NCBI RefSeq assembly: GCF_022900255.1
Contig: NZ_JALIRM010000004.1
Span: 140,722-204,721, forward strand
Length of the DNA stretch: 64,000 nt
Direction of reading: 5' to 3'
DNA from: Lederbergia wuyishanensis
Lineage (GTDB): Bacteria > Bacillota > Bacilli > Bacillales > Bacillaceae_C
How positions within the stretch are numbered: position 1 is the first letter of the stretch; every line of letters starts with the position of its first letter. Under the pieces are notes generated by a model, which was not told the origin of the DNA, ran no database searches, and was given only the letters and a program-made list of their open reading frames with translations. Made by a program: the position numbers and the translations under genes. Below, piece after piece: positions 47,976 through 58,846 of this stretch.

Positions 47976-48016
47976 CAGGTGAAAAAACATAAATTGTTTT
48001 TTCACCTGTTTTTTTT
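47976..48016 (+). terminator. clpP terminator
   Basis: CAGGTGAAAAAACA/TGTTTTTTCACCTG-like arms (near perfect) followed by eight T. Confidence 0.88.
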
Positions 48017-48305
48017 AAAAAAGTATAGTCTCCATTATTAAACTTAGGCTTTTGCTGACGATGATTTGTTGCCATACATACGACGGTAGAATTTAGTACC
48101 GTCTAAAATATTACGCCTAAGATCCATTTGCTTGTTGCGGATTGTGTGGCTTTTGGCTTTTCTTATTCTCTGAGATTGGAACAAATTAATGTTGTATCAA
48201 TTTTCCAATTCTAGAGATAACGAGAGTAGTACCCAATGTAAACTCTAGTTTTTTATACAATGTGGTGAACGGTTAGCAATTTATGAAAATAATTTTCAAA
48301 AACCG
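48017..48305. other. Region between clpP and the small-peptide locus
   Basis: No secure gene. On the minus strand 48044-48127 encodes 27 basic residues (MDLRRNILDGTKFYRRMYGN and on), open upstream to a TTG at 48184. It has no ribosome binding site. The sequence looks protein-like, so it may be the tail of a decayed gene; I do not recognise which. Confidence 0.3.
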
Positions 48306-48346
48306 TTTACAAATATATTATTATTGGTTATACTTACCAAGTAAGT
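48306..48346 (+). promoter_or_regulatory. Promoter and palindromic operator of the small-peptide locus
   Basis: TTTACA (48306) and TATACT (48329) with a 17-base spacer. The palindrome ACTTACCAAGTAAGT (48332-48346, arms ACTTAC/GTAAGT) overlaps the -10 and expected start. It resembles the operator of the MarR gene (ACTTACCTAGGTAAAT at 22551), including the position downstream of a TTTACA promoter. Confidence 0.65.
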
Positions 48347-48373
48347 AAAAATTTCTTAAGGAGGTCGAGTGAA

Positions 48374-48454
48374 ATGATGAAAACAGTTAAATTAGTAAGT
48401 CAAGTGCAACTAAATAAATTTATAAATTCGACCTACGGGGAATGGACTGCTTAA
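48374..48454 (+). CDS. 26-residue peptide, possible leader peptide
   Basis: A 26-codon ORF (MMKTVKLVSQVQLNKFINST, then YGEWTA) begins 9 bases after a near-perfect AAGGAGG. It has its own strong promoter and an operator-like palindrome. Its stop is followed within 30 bases by the first of three tandem terminator hairpins. The strong signals around so short a frame point to a real translated peptide, either a functional small protein or a leader controlling termination. There is no run of a single amino acid as in classical attenuators. I do not recognise it. Confidence 0.55.
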   Translation: MMKTVKLVSQVQLNKFINSTYGEWTA

Positions 48455-48483
48455 TTTTTATTTAACTATCATAAAATATCCGT

Positions 48484-48517
48484 GCCGCAGGGAGAATCTA
48501 TTTTCCTGCGGCTTTTT
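48484..48517 (+). terminator. First of three tandem terminators
   Basis: GCCGCAGG/CCTGCGGC perfect arms, 13-base loop, then TTTTT. Confidence 0.85.
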
Positions 48518-48527
48518 ATGCCCATTT

Positions 48528-48565
48528 AAAGCCGCGGAAGAAGTGTGTCTTCTTGCGGCTTTTTA
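48528..48565 (+). terminator. Second of three tandem terminators
   Basis: AAAGCCGC-GAAGAAG / CTTCTT-GCGGCTTT arms with one mismatch and a T-run. It shares the GCCGC(A/G)G core with the hairpins on either side. Confidence 0.82.
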
Positions 48566-48573
48566 GATATGTT

Positions 48574-48608
48574 AAGCCGCAGAAGCAATGTCTTCATGCG
48601 GTTTTTTT
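48574..48608 (+). terminator. Third of three tandem terminators
   Basis: AAGCCGCAGAAG pairs with CTTC-TGCGGTTT, then seven T. It is similar in sequence to the previous hairpin, suggesting duplication. Confidence 0.82.
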
Positions 48609-48652
48609 GTGCTTAGTTATAAGGATATTTGAGATTAAGGGAGGTGATATAA

Positions 48653-48793
48653 ATGACATTGAACATTATTTTTTTTACGATCACAATTAAAAGACGACAT
48701 ATTAGTGTTGAGGAAGCACTTCATAATCAAAAAATTGAGAAAATGTATGATGAAATTAAAGATCGTCAAATCGCCATGTATCGTCCGTACTAA
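48653..48793 (+). CDS. yrzI: YrzI family small protein
   Basis: 46 residues; AAGGGAGGTGATATAA precedes the ATG. The sequence starts MTLNIIFFTITIKRRHISVE and continues EALHNQKIEKMYDEIKDRQ and MYRPY. This matches my memory of the YrzI family of probable sporulation proteins: a hydrophobic N-terminal strand, a basic patch, then a charged helix with EIKDRQ.AMYR. Function is unknown. It lies after three terminators, so it is expressed only by read-through or from an unseen promoter near 48610. Confidence 0.75.
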   Translation: MTLNIIFFTITIKRRHISVEEALHNQKIEKMYDEIKDRQIAMYRPY

Positions 48794-48830
48794 TTTTTTT
48801 ATAAAAAATTAATGAAAGGTGGTTTTTTTA

Positions 48831-48890
48831 ATGATTATTCAAATTCAAGGTCGTCAATCAATTTATGAGGTTTATACAGATAGTACCTAG
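48831..48890 (+). CDS. 19-residue peptide downstream of yrzI
   Basis: A 19-codon ORF (MIIQIQGRQSIYEVYTDST) begins 8 bases after GAAAGGTGG, 37 bases behind yrzI. A terminator follows 35 bases later, so it closes the transcription unit. The strong site and the tight spacing suggest translation. I do not recognise the peptide. It shares no obvious similarity with the 26-residue peptide upstream. Confidence 0.45.
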   Translation: MIIQIQGRQSIYEVYTDST

Positions 48891-48925
48891 TTTGAAAATA
48901 GCTTAGATTTATTAAAATACAGACG

Positions 48926-48957
48926 AAATCCTCCTCATTAGAGGGGGATTTTATTTT
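48926..48957 (+). terminator. Terminator of the small-peptide locus
   Basis: AAATCCTCCTC/GAGGGGGATTT arms with one wobble, 4-base loop, then TATTTTT. Confidence 0.8.
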
Positions 48958-48965
48958 TGAGGACT

Positions 48966-48973
48966 GGTATAAT
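48966..48973 (+). promoter_or_regulatory. Extended -10 promoter of the glutaredoxin-like gene
   Basis: TGGTATAAT matches the extended -10 form TGnTATAAT; no -35 is evident, as is usual for this promoter type. It lies about 40 bases before the gene. Confidence 0.5.
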
Positions 48974-49011
48974 AATACATGAAATTTACAATTAAAAAGG
49001 AATGTGAACTA

Positions 49012-49248
49012 ATGGAAGTTATCCTTTACACAAGAAATCGTTGCCCACTTTGTGTAGATGCCAAATCGATCCTACAGTATCTTCAGAAAGAGTATCGATT
49101 TCAAATTATTGAAAGAGATATTGAGAAGAGTGATGAATGGACGGAAAAGTTCGGTTTAATGATTCCAGTCGTTGAAATTGATGGAGAGATTATTCAATAT
49201 GGGATAATTGACACATTCACAATTGAGGAAAAATTGAATCATTTATGA
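49012..49248 (+). CDS. Glutaredoxin-like thiol protein
   Basis: 78 residues from the ATG after AAAAGGAATG; an upstream in-frame ATG at 48979 has no site. Thioredoxin-fold protein with CPLC near residues 11-14 (YTRNRCPLCVDAK), then IIERDIE and the cis-Pro segment MIPVVEIDG. Proteins of this class commonly lie before cggR in Bacillaceae. The reductant and target are unknown. Confidence 0.82.
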   Translation: MEVILYTRNRCPLCVDAKSILQYLQKEYRFQIIERDIEKSDEWTEKFGLMIPVVEIDGEIIQYGIIDTFTIEEKLNHL

Positions 49249-49249
49249 T

Positions 49250-49350
49250 TTGAATTATATGTTATTGAGTGATAAAATAGGAAAGAGCTATTAAACCATT
49301 TTTTTTACTCGTGATGGGACGCAATATGTCTTACCGGGACACATTTTGAC
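49250..49350 (+). promoter_or_regulatory. cggR-gapA promoter and CggR operator
   Basis: TTGAAT (49250) and TAAAAT (49273) with a 17-base gap form the promoter. Downstream, TGGGAC-N6-TGTC-N4-CGGGAC-N6-TGAC (49315-49350) reproduces the two half-sites of the known CggR operator, which blocks elongation until fructose-1,6-bisphosphate accumulates. Confidence 0.85.
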
Positions 49351-49375
49351 CCTGTGCTTTAAAGGAGCCAAAATT

Positions 49376-50407
49376 ATGCACTCATTATTAAAAATTCAAT
49401 CTCAAATCGTGCCTGATATGCTTTCTGTTATGCAGAAGCGATATCAAATTCTTCGTTCGATCCGTTTAACGGAGCCGGTTGGACGAAGAACATTAGCTGA
49501 TGTGCTTGGCATGACTGAACGAGTTCTTCGCAGTGAAGCGGAATTCCTGAAAGCCCGTAATCTTATAACGATTAAAACAGCAGGGATGATGGTAACATCT
49601 AAAGGGATGAAGCTGCTTTCGGAATTGGATGAAATGATGAGAGAAATCACCGGTATTAGTGAAATGGAGCATAGCTTAAAGAAATTACTTGGCGTTAATA
49701 AAGTTGTGATTGTTCCAGGCGATAGCGATGAAACTCCTCTCGTTAAAGAGGAAATTGGAAAAGCAACTGCTGAAATATTAAGCAGTTGTCTTGGAAAAGA
49801 AAATATAATCGCTGTAACGGGTGGGACGACAATGGCGTGCACGGCAGAAATGCTTTCAAGTGATATTGGCGAAGGAAGAAAACTCCTTTTCGTCCCAGCT
49901 AGAGGAGGAATCGGAGAGGATGTAAAAAACCAGGCCAATGTCATTTGTGCTACAATGGCTGAAAAGACTGGCGGAATACATCGTGTTTTATATGTACCGG
50001 ATGAGGTTGGGCTCGAGGTGTATCATTCTTTGCTTAAAGAGCCAGCGATTACCGAAGTACTAGACATGATTAAGTCGGCAAATATTGTTATCCACGGAAT
50101 TGGCGACGCATTGACGATGGCTGGAAGAAGAAGAACAAATAAAACAGTTATGAAAAAAATAATAGAAGAAAATGCAGTTGGTGAAGCATTTGGCTATTAT
50201 TTTAACGAAAATGGGGAAATAGTACATAAAGTACCCACCATTGGAATGCAGATTTCAGATTTAGAGGATAAGCCAATTGTCATAGCCGCAGCTGGAGGTA
50301 AATCGAAAGCAAAAGCCATTAGGGCCTATATGAAAGGTGCACCTAAAACAACAATTCTTATTACGGATGAAGGCGCCGCATCAGAGTTTTTAAAGGGGCA
50401 TCAGTAG
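49376..50407 (+). CDS. cggR: Central glycolytic genes regulator CggR
   Basis: 343 residues from the ATG after AAAGGAG. An N-terminal winged helix (GRRTLADVLGMTERVLRSEAEFL) is followed by a SorC-type sugar-binding domain (VTGGTTMACTAEM, GIGDALTMAGRR, GAASEFLKG). It represses its own operon and is released by fructose-1,6-bisphosphate. It is the first gene of the glycolytic operon. The gap to gapA is 184 bases, the region where B. subtilis cggR-gapA mRNA is processed. Confidence 0.96.
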   Translation: MHSLLKIQSQIVPDMLSVMQKRYQILRSIRLTEPVGRRTLADVLGMTERVLRSEAEFLKARNLITIKTAGMMVTSKGMKLLSELDEMMREITGISEMEHSLKKLLGVNKVVIVPGDSDETPLVKEEIGKATAEILSSCLGKENIIAVTGGTTMACTAEMLSSDIGEGRKLLFVPARGGIGEDVKNQANVICATMAEKTGGIHRVLYVPDEVGLEVYHSLLKEPAITEVLDMIKSANIVIHGIGDALTMAGRRRTNKTVMKKIIEENAVGEAFGYYFNENGEIVHKVPTIGMQISDLEDKPIVIAAAGGKSKAKAIRAYMKGAPKTTILITDEGAASEFLKGHQ

Positions 50408-50486
50408 TAAGCACTTGGCATTTATCTAATCTAGAGTTAGTCAAGCAGCTTTCTTGATGGATCCTTTTAAATACATGGCTTTGTAA

Positions 50487-51599
<1,113 letters not shown>

Positions 51600-51605
51600 G
51601 AGGAG

Positions 51606-51866
51606 GTTCAAAAAGTCCGGTAAAAATGACACTTCGAATTTCTTCGTTGGCTTGTTTCTCCGCTGCGCATGTATCAGGAGAAGGATCTTCTGCTAAAGTC
51701 GCCCACGTCCTGTGGGCAACGCAGAAGTCAGCACATCCTGTGCAAGTCCGCTGCTCGAAACTCGCCGCCTAGAACTTCCGATGATACGACGTGCTAGTGT
51801 CAGGCGTTGCTGACAGGACGTCAGCGCTTTTAGCCGACTCGGTCCTTTTTATCTTCCTTTTTGAAC
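51606..51866. repeat. Element with 10-bp terminal inverted repeats between gapA and pgk
   Basis: GTTCAAAAAG (51606) and CTTTTTGAAC (51857) bound a 261-base block with GC-rich inner hairpins (CCCAC/GTGGG, GCAC/GTGC, TGTCAG/CTGACA). It contains no gene. The look is that of a dispersed, foldable Bacillus intergenic repeat or a miniature element inserted in the operon. Confidence 0.6.
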
Positions 51867-51973
51867 ATGCACGACAAGAAATACACGAATCATTGGAAAT
51901 TTACGGTGTGAGATTTATAATGGTTAATGGGGAGCGGGATCCAATCCCCTCTCTTTTTTCATATTTTTTTAAA

Positions 51974-52065
51974 TGTCTAGCTTTAGCGCTTATCGACTAG
52001 TAAACTCTTTGTCCTTAATCTTGAGTCTTGGGCTTGAAAGGAACGTCGATAAGCAAGGTGCTTTA
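51974..52065. repeat. Dispersed TCTAGC-type Bacillus intergenic repeat
   Basis: TGTCTAGCTTTAGCGCTTAT begins a segment in which GCTTATCGAC (51988) pairs with GTCGATAAGC (52045) across about 47 bases. Related heads occur near 36729 and, in reverse, at 63125-63205. It lies directly before the pgk ribosome site. Confidence 0.6.
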
Positions 52066-52092
52066 CACAATTCAATTAAGGAGGCTTGCGCG

Positions 52093-53277
52093 ATGGAGAA
52101 AAAATCAATTAAAGACATTGATGTAAAAGGGAAACGTGTATTTTGTCGAGTAGACTTCAACGTTCCAATGAGTGAAGGAAAAGTAACAGATGATACACGT
52201 ATCAAAGCTGCGTTGCCTACTATCCAATATTTATCGGATCAAGGCGCTATTGTCATTTTGGCGAGTCACCTTGGAAGACCTAAAGGTGAAGTGAAGGAAG
52301 ACCTTAGACTTACACCTGTTGCAACTCGCCTAAGTGAATTATTAAATAAAAAAGTTGAAAAAGCTGATGAGGCATTTGGAGAAAATGTAAAAGAACAAAT
52401 CTCCAATTTGCAAGAAGGGGACATTATTTTACTTGAAAATGTTCGTTTCTATCCAGGTGAAGAAAAAAATGATCCGGAACTAGCAAAAGCATTTGCTGAG
52501 TTGGCGGATGTATACGTCAATGATGCTTTTGGTGCTGCACATCGCGCGCATGCCTCAACAGAAGGAATTGCAAAGTTTCTTCCATCAGCTGCAGGATTTT
52601 TAATGGATAAAGAGTTAGAGGTTCTAGGAAAAGCTCTTTCAAATCCGGAACGTCCATTTACTGCTATTATTGGCGGAGCAAAAGTTAAGGATAAAATTGG
52701 CGTCATCGACAACTTACTTGAAGAAGTGGATAACCTTATTATCGGCGGTGGACTTGCGTATACGTTCATTAAAGCTCAAGGTCACGAAGTAGGTAAATCT
52801 CTTTTAGAAGAAGATAAACTCGATCTTGCTAATTCATTTATCGCGAAAGCGAAGGAAAAAGGCGTTAATTTTTACATGCCAGTTGATGTAGTCGTAGCGG
52901 ATGATTTTTCTGTCAATGCAAATACACAAATCGTATCGATTGAAGAAATTCCATCAGATTGGGAAGCTTTGGATATCGGCCCGAAAACTCGAGAAACTTA
53001 TAAAAAAGTGATTCAGGAATCTAAGCTAGTTATTTGGAATGGACCGATGGGTGTATTCGAGTTGGAGCCATTTGCAAACGGAACGAAAGCAATTGCTGAA
53101 GCACTTGCCGAGGCAAAAGATACATACTCTGTCATTGGAGGCGGTGACTCGGCGGCGGCGGTAGAACAATTTGGACTAGCTGATCAAATGAGTCATATTT
53201 CAACAGGCGGCGGTGCTTCTCTTGAGTTCATGGAAGGGAAAGTATTACCTGGTGTTGCAGCCCTAGATGATAAATAA
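52093..53277 (+). CDS. pgk: Phosphoglycerate kinase
   Basis: 394 residues from the ATG after AAGGAGG; the longer open frame upstream runs through the repeat element. Family motifs: [43 protein letters not shown] and the nucleotide region [12 protein letters not shown]. It makes ATP from 1,3-bisphosphoglycerate. It is separated from gapA by nearly 500 bases of repeats, while the genes after it are tightly packed. Confidence 0.97.
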   Translation: MEKKSIKDIDVKGKRVFCRVDFNVPMSEGKVTDDTRIKAALPTIQYLSDQGAIVILASHLGRPKGEVKEDLRLTPVATRLSELLNKKVEKADEAFGENVKEQISNLQEGDIILLENVRFYPGEEKNDPELAKAFAELADVYVNDAFGAAHRAHASTEGIAKFLPSAAGFLMDKELEVLGKALSNPERPFTAIIGGAKVKDKIGVIDNLLEEVDNLIIGGGLAYTFIKAQGHEVGKSLLEEDKLDLANSFIAKAKEKGVNFYMPVDVVVADDFSVNANTQIVSIEEIPSDWEALDIGPKTRETYKKVIQESKLVIWNGPMGVFELEPFANGTKAIAEALAEAKDTYSVIGGGDSAAAVEQFGLADQMSHISTGGGASLEFMEGKVLPGVAALDDK

Positions 53278-53369
53278 AAGGCTGTTTGCCACGCATTTAA
53301 GCTTAACTATGTATTAATTTTAGGGATCTTTTCTTAAAGATTTCGTTAACAAGAAGATAGTCTTAATAG

Positions 53370-54151
<782 letters not shown>

Positions 54152-54152
<1 letters not shown>

Positions 54153-55690
54153 TGAGCAAAAAAGCACCTGTGGCACTAATCATCCTTGATGGATTTGGCT
54201 GTCGTAAAGAAACGATGGGTAATGCTGTAGCTCAAGCAAAAAAGCCTAATTTCGATCGTTATTGGAATGCGTATCCACATAATCAACTTACAGCATGCGG
54301 TGAAGCGGTAGGTCTACCGGAAGGACAAATGGGAAACTCTGAGGTAGGACATTTAAACATTGGTGCAGGTCGAATTGTGTATCAAAGCTTGACCCGTGTT
54401 AATGTCGCCATCCGTAATGGTGAGTTTGAAAAAAATGAAACATTTCTTCAAGCTATCGAGCATGTAAAGAAAACAGGGAAAAAACTCCATCTTTTCGGTT
54501 TGCTTTCAGACGGTGGGGTCCATAGTCATATAAGCCATTTATGGGCATTACTGAAGCTAGCTGCTGACGAAGGAGTGAAAGATGTCTATATTCATGCCAT
54601 ATTAGATGGTCGTGATGTTAGTCCACAATCAGCCGAAAGATATATTAAAGAAACACAGGACAAAATAAAAGAATATGGTGTTGGGCAATTTGCTACCATT
54701 TCCGGACGTTTCTATTCAATGGATAGGGATAAACGCTGGGATCGTGTAGAAAAAGCTTACCGTGCCATGGCTTACGGTGAAGGTCCGGTTTATTCGGATC
54801 CACTGGAATTGGTGCAAGACTCATACAACCATGGAATCTTCGACGAATTCGTTATTCCTTCTGTGATGGTTGATGAAAATGGGGAACCAATTGCAACTGT
54901 GGAAGATGAAGATGCGGTCATTTTTTATAATTTCCGTCCCGATCGGGCGATTCAACTTTCCAATGTGTTTACAAACGAAGAATTTATAGCATTTGATCGG
55001 GGAGAAAATAGGCCTAAACATCTATACTTTGTTTGTATGACCCATTTTTCTGAAACAGTTAAAGGCTATGTGGCGTTCAAAGCGGTTAACCTAGATCAAA
55101 CAGTTGGCCAAGTAATTTCAGATAATGGGTTATCGCAGCTTCGAATAGCAGAAACGGAAAAATATCCACACGTTACATTTTTTATGAACGGTGGAAGAGA
55201 AGAACCATTTCCTGGAGAACAACGAATTTTAATCAATTCACCAAAAGTCGCGACATATGACTTAAAGCCGGAAATGAGCGCATACGAAGTAACTGATGCA
55301 TTATGTGAACAAATCGAAGACGATCGATTTGATGCTATTATCTTGAACTTTGCTAATCCAGACATGGTTGGTCACTCAGGAATGCTTGAACCAACAATAA
55401 AAGCAATTGAGGCGGTTGATGAATGTCTCGGCAAAGTTGTGGATTTGATTCTTTCTAAAGGTGGAGCAGCCATTATTACTGCTGATCACGGAAATTCAGA
55501 TGAAGTTGTTACGCTCGATGGAAATCCGATGACAGCTCATACTACAAATCCAGTCCCTGTTATTATCACAAAAAATGATGTGAAAGTAAGAGATGGTGGG
55601 ATTCTTGCGGATCTTGCACCAACAATGCTTGATTTATTAAATTTAGAAAAACCAAAAGAAATGACAGGTTCCACACTAATTGAGGAATAA
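54152..55690 (+). CDS. gpmI: Phosphoglycerate mutase, cofactor-independent
   Basis: 512 residues. Alkaline-phosphatase-fold enzyme with Mn ligands: LIILDGFG at the start, the phospho-Ser in [14 protein letters not shown] (about residue 62), HGRDV-like [24 protein letters not shown] and TADHGNSD. It interconverts 3- and 2-phosphoglycerate. Dependence on Mn makes it pH sensitive in spores, as known for Bacillus. A small hairpin (GGCAA/TTGCC) lies between it and eno. Confidence 0.97.
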
Positions 55691-55732
55691 TAAATTATGT
55701 TTTTGGCAATTGGTTGCCTAATAAAATATTAA

Positions 55733-57034
<1,302 letters not shown>

Positions 57035-57040
57035 TACATG

Positions 57041-57078
57041 AGAAAGAGTCAGTTTTGGAACTGGCTCTTTCTTTTTTA
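57041..57078 (+). terminator. Glycolytic operon terminator
   Basis: AGAAAGAGTCAGTT pairs with AACTGGCTCTTTCT (one wobble), 4-base loop, then T-run. Confidence 0.88.
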
Positions 57079-57154
57079 GCTCTTGTACAATCGCATATAT
57101 TTGTGATACATTTATTGTATCTTCTTATGTTCGTTTCAGGGGGTGTACGTTAAG

Positions 57155-57391
57155 ATGTTGCATACATTAGCAATCACTTTATTAATTATTGTTTCTATTG
57201 GACTTATTGGTGTTGTTTTATTACAATCAGGAAAAAGCGCTGGGCTTTCTGGAGCGATTTCCGGTGGAGCTGAGCAGCTATTTGGGAAGCAAAAGGCACG
57301 AGGCATGGATCTAATTCTTCATCGTATAACTGTCGTGTTGTCCGTTTTGTTTTTCCTATTAACGATTGCCGTTTCATTTCTTTCCGTATAA
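57155..57391 (+). CDS. secG: Preprotein translocase subunit SecG
   Basis: 78 residues from the ATG after GGGGGTG; a GTG 12 bases earlier overlaps the site. Two membrane helices with the loop [20 protein letters not shown], then [11 protein letters not shown], the SecG hallmark. It assists the SecYEG channel. It precedes the est-rnr-smpB group as in B. subtilis, but here the two are separated by a repeat array. Confidence 0.95.
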   Translation: MLHTLAITLLIIVSIGLIGVVLLQSGKSAGLSGAISGGAEQLFGKQKARGMDLILHRITVVLSVLFFLLTIAVSFLSV

Positions 57392-57398
57392 AGAATGT

Positions 57399-57427
57399 AA
57401 CCTGGTCATAATGAGGCCAGGTTTTTC
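57399..57427 (+). terminator. secG terminator
   Basis: Perfect 7-bp arms AACCTGG/CCAGGTT, then TTTCTTTTTG. Confidence 0.8.
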
Positions 57428-57610
57428 TTTTTGTTTGGATAAGTGGTTGGATCCTTTTGTACAGGAATTGTGACTAGCGCGCAGCCCAGTCTACAGAAAT
57501 TATGAGTAGTAAAACCATTAGTGCTTAATCGCTCAATAATTATGGAAAGTACGGGAATTATTCCAAAAATAAAACCGACACGATGCAGAATCTTTAAATA
57601 TAATTTAGTA

Positions 57611-57935
57611 CTGCAACAAATTAAGTTTGAAACATAGCCCAAAGGTTCCACATTCTCGATTTCAGCAACGAATAAACTTGATGCATGGCTAAAAAGTTCA
57701 AAAAGCTCGAGTTCTGCAACGAATAAGCTTGTTACATAGCCCAAAGGTTCCACATTCTCGATTTCTGCAACGAATAAGCTTGGTACATAGCTAAAAGGGT
57801 CAAAACGCTTGAGTTCTGCAACGAATAAACTTGATGCATAGCTGAAAAGTTCAAAACGCTCGATTTCTGCAACGCATAAGCCTGATGAATGGCTAAAAAG
57901 TTCCACATTCTCGAGTTCTAATACGATTGAAGACA
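57611..57935. repeat. 51-bp tandem repeat array, six units
   Basis: Units begin at 57611 (52 bases), 57663, 57714, 57765, 57816 and 57867, with a decayed seventh at 57918. Each starts CTGCAACGAATAAGCTTG. Two subtypes occur, one with CCCAAAGGTTCCACATTCTC and one with CTAAAAAGTTCAAAACGCTC. Because 51 is divisible by three, a 176-codon minus-strand frame stays open through the array, but it lacks a ribosome site. The core matches the 52-bp array at 24.3 kb. Confidence 0.85.
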
Positions 57936-58078
57936 ATCAATTGAAGCTTATCATTCTCGTTCATATTCAATTAAGGACCACCGTCTTGATTAAAATCATA
58001 TTTCTGGATTATTCTCACTTACTTTGATAAAAATAAACTATATTGATATTGACTAACAGAATAGCAGGTGTTTACTAA
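57936..58078. other. Short region before est
   Basis: AT-rich; contains CAGGTG, the est ribosome site, at its end. No distinct promoter could be chosen. Confidence 0.35.
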
Positions 58079-58825
58079 ATGAAAATAAAACCGCCTCAGC
58101 CTTTTACGTTTGAAGCAGGGAAGAGAGCAGTTCTTTTACTACATGGATTTACAGGAAATAGCGCCGATGTAAGAATGCTCGGGCGATTTCTTGAAAAAAA
58201 TGGTTATACAAGTCATGCACCACAATACAAAGGTCATGGAGTCCCACCTGAACAACTAGTTCATACTGGGCCGGATGATTGGTGGAAAGATGTAATGGAA
58301 GGCTATGATTTTTTAAAAGAAAAAGGTTACGAAGAAATTGCTGTTGCTGGTCTTTCACTAGGTGGGGTTTTTTCTTTGAAACTGGGTTACACTGTACCTG
58401 TAAAGGGAATAATTCCTATGTGTGCACCTATGTATATTAAAAGTGAAGAAGTCATGTACGGAGGAATTTTAGATTATGCTAAGGAATACAAACGCTTTGA
58501 AGGAAAGTCGGAGGAACAAATTTCAGTTGAGATGGAAGAATTTAAAAAAACTCCTATGAAAACGTTAAAAGCATTACAAGAATTGATTGCGGATGTCCGT
58601 GATAACGTTGATATGACATATGCACCTCTTTTCGTTGTTCAAGCACGAAACGATAAGATGATTAACGAAAACAGTGCAAATATTATTTATGAACAAGCTG
58701 AATCCGTACATAAAGATATTAAATGGTACGAAAACTCAGGACATGTTATTACACTTGGACCCGAAAAAGATATGCTACATGAGGATATATTGCATTTTCT
58801 TGATGATCTTGACTGGTCTGTATAG
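58079..58825 (+). CDS. est: Carboxylesterase (Est30-like alpha/beta hydrolase)
   Basis: 248 residues. HGFTGN forms the oxyanion loop (residues 22-27), the nucleophile is Ser93 in GLSLGG, the acid is in ARNDKM (about residue 193) and the His in SGHVITL (about 223). It resembles the Geobacillus Est30 and B. subtilis YvaK esterases that hydrolyse short-chain esters. It lies 21 bases before rnr, so it is probably co-transcribed. The cellular substrate is unknown. Confidence 0.92.
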   Translation: MKIKPPQPFTFEAGKRAVLLLHGFTGNSADVRMLGRFLEKNGYTSHAPQYKGHGVPPEQLVHTGPDDWWKDVMEGYDFLKEKGYEEIAVAGLSLGGVFSLKLGYTVPVKGIIPMCAPMYIKSEEVMYGGILDYAKEYKRFEGKSEEQISVEMEEFKKTPMKTLKALQELIADVRDNVDMTYAPLFVVQARNDKMINENSANIIYEQAESVHKDIKWYENSGHVITLGPEKDMLHEDILHFLDDLDWSV

Positions 58826-58846
58826 GTATACAAGGAGGACGATACA

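Noticed and set aside
57406..57936. 176-codon minus-strand ORF across the repeat array downstream of secG
   Set aside because: It starts with TTG without a ribosome site, and its length comes from a 51-bp repeat that lacks stops. It also overlaps the secG terminator region.
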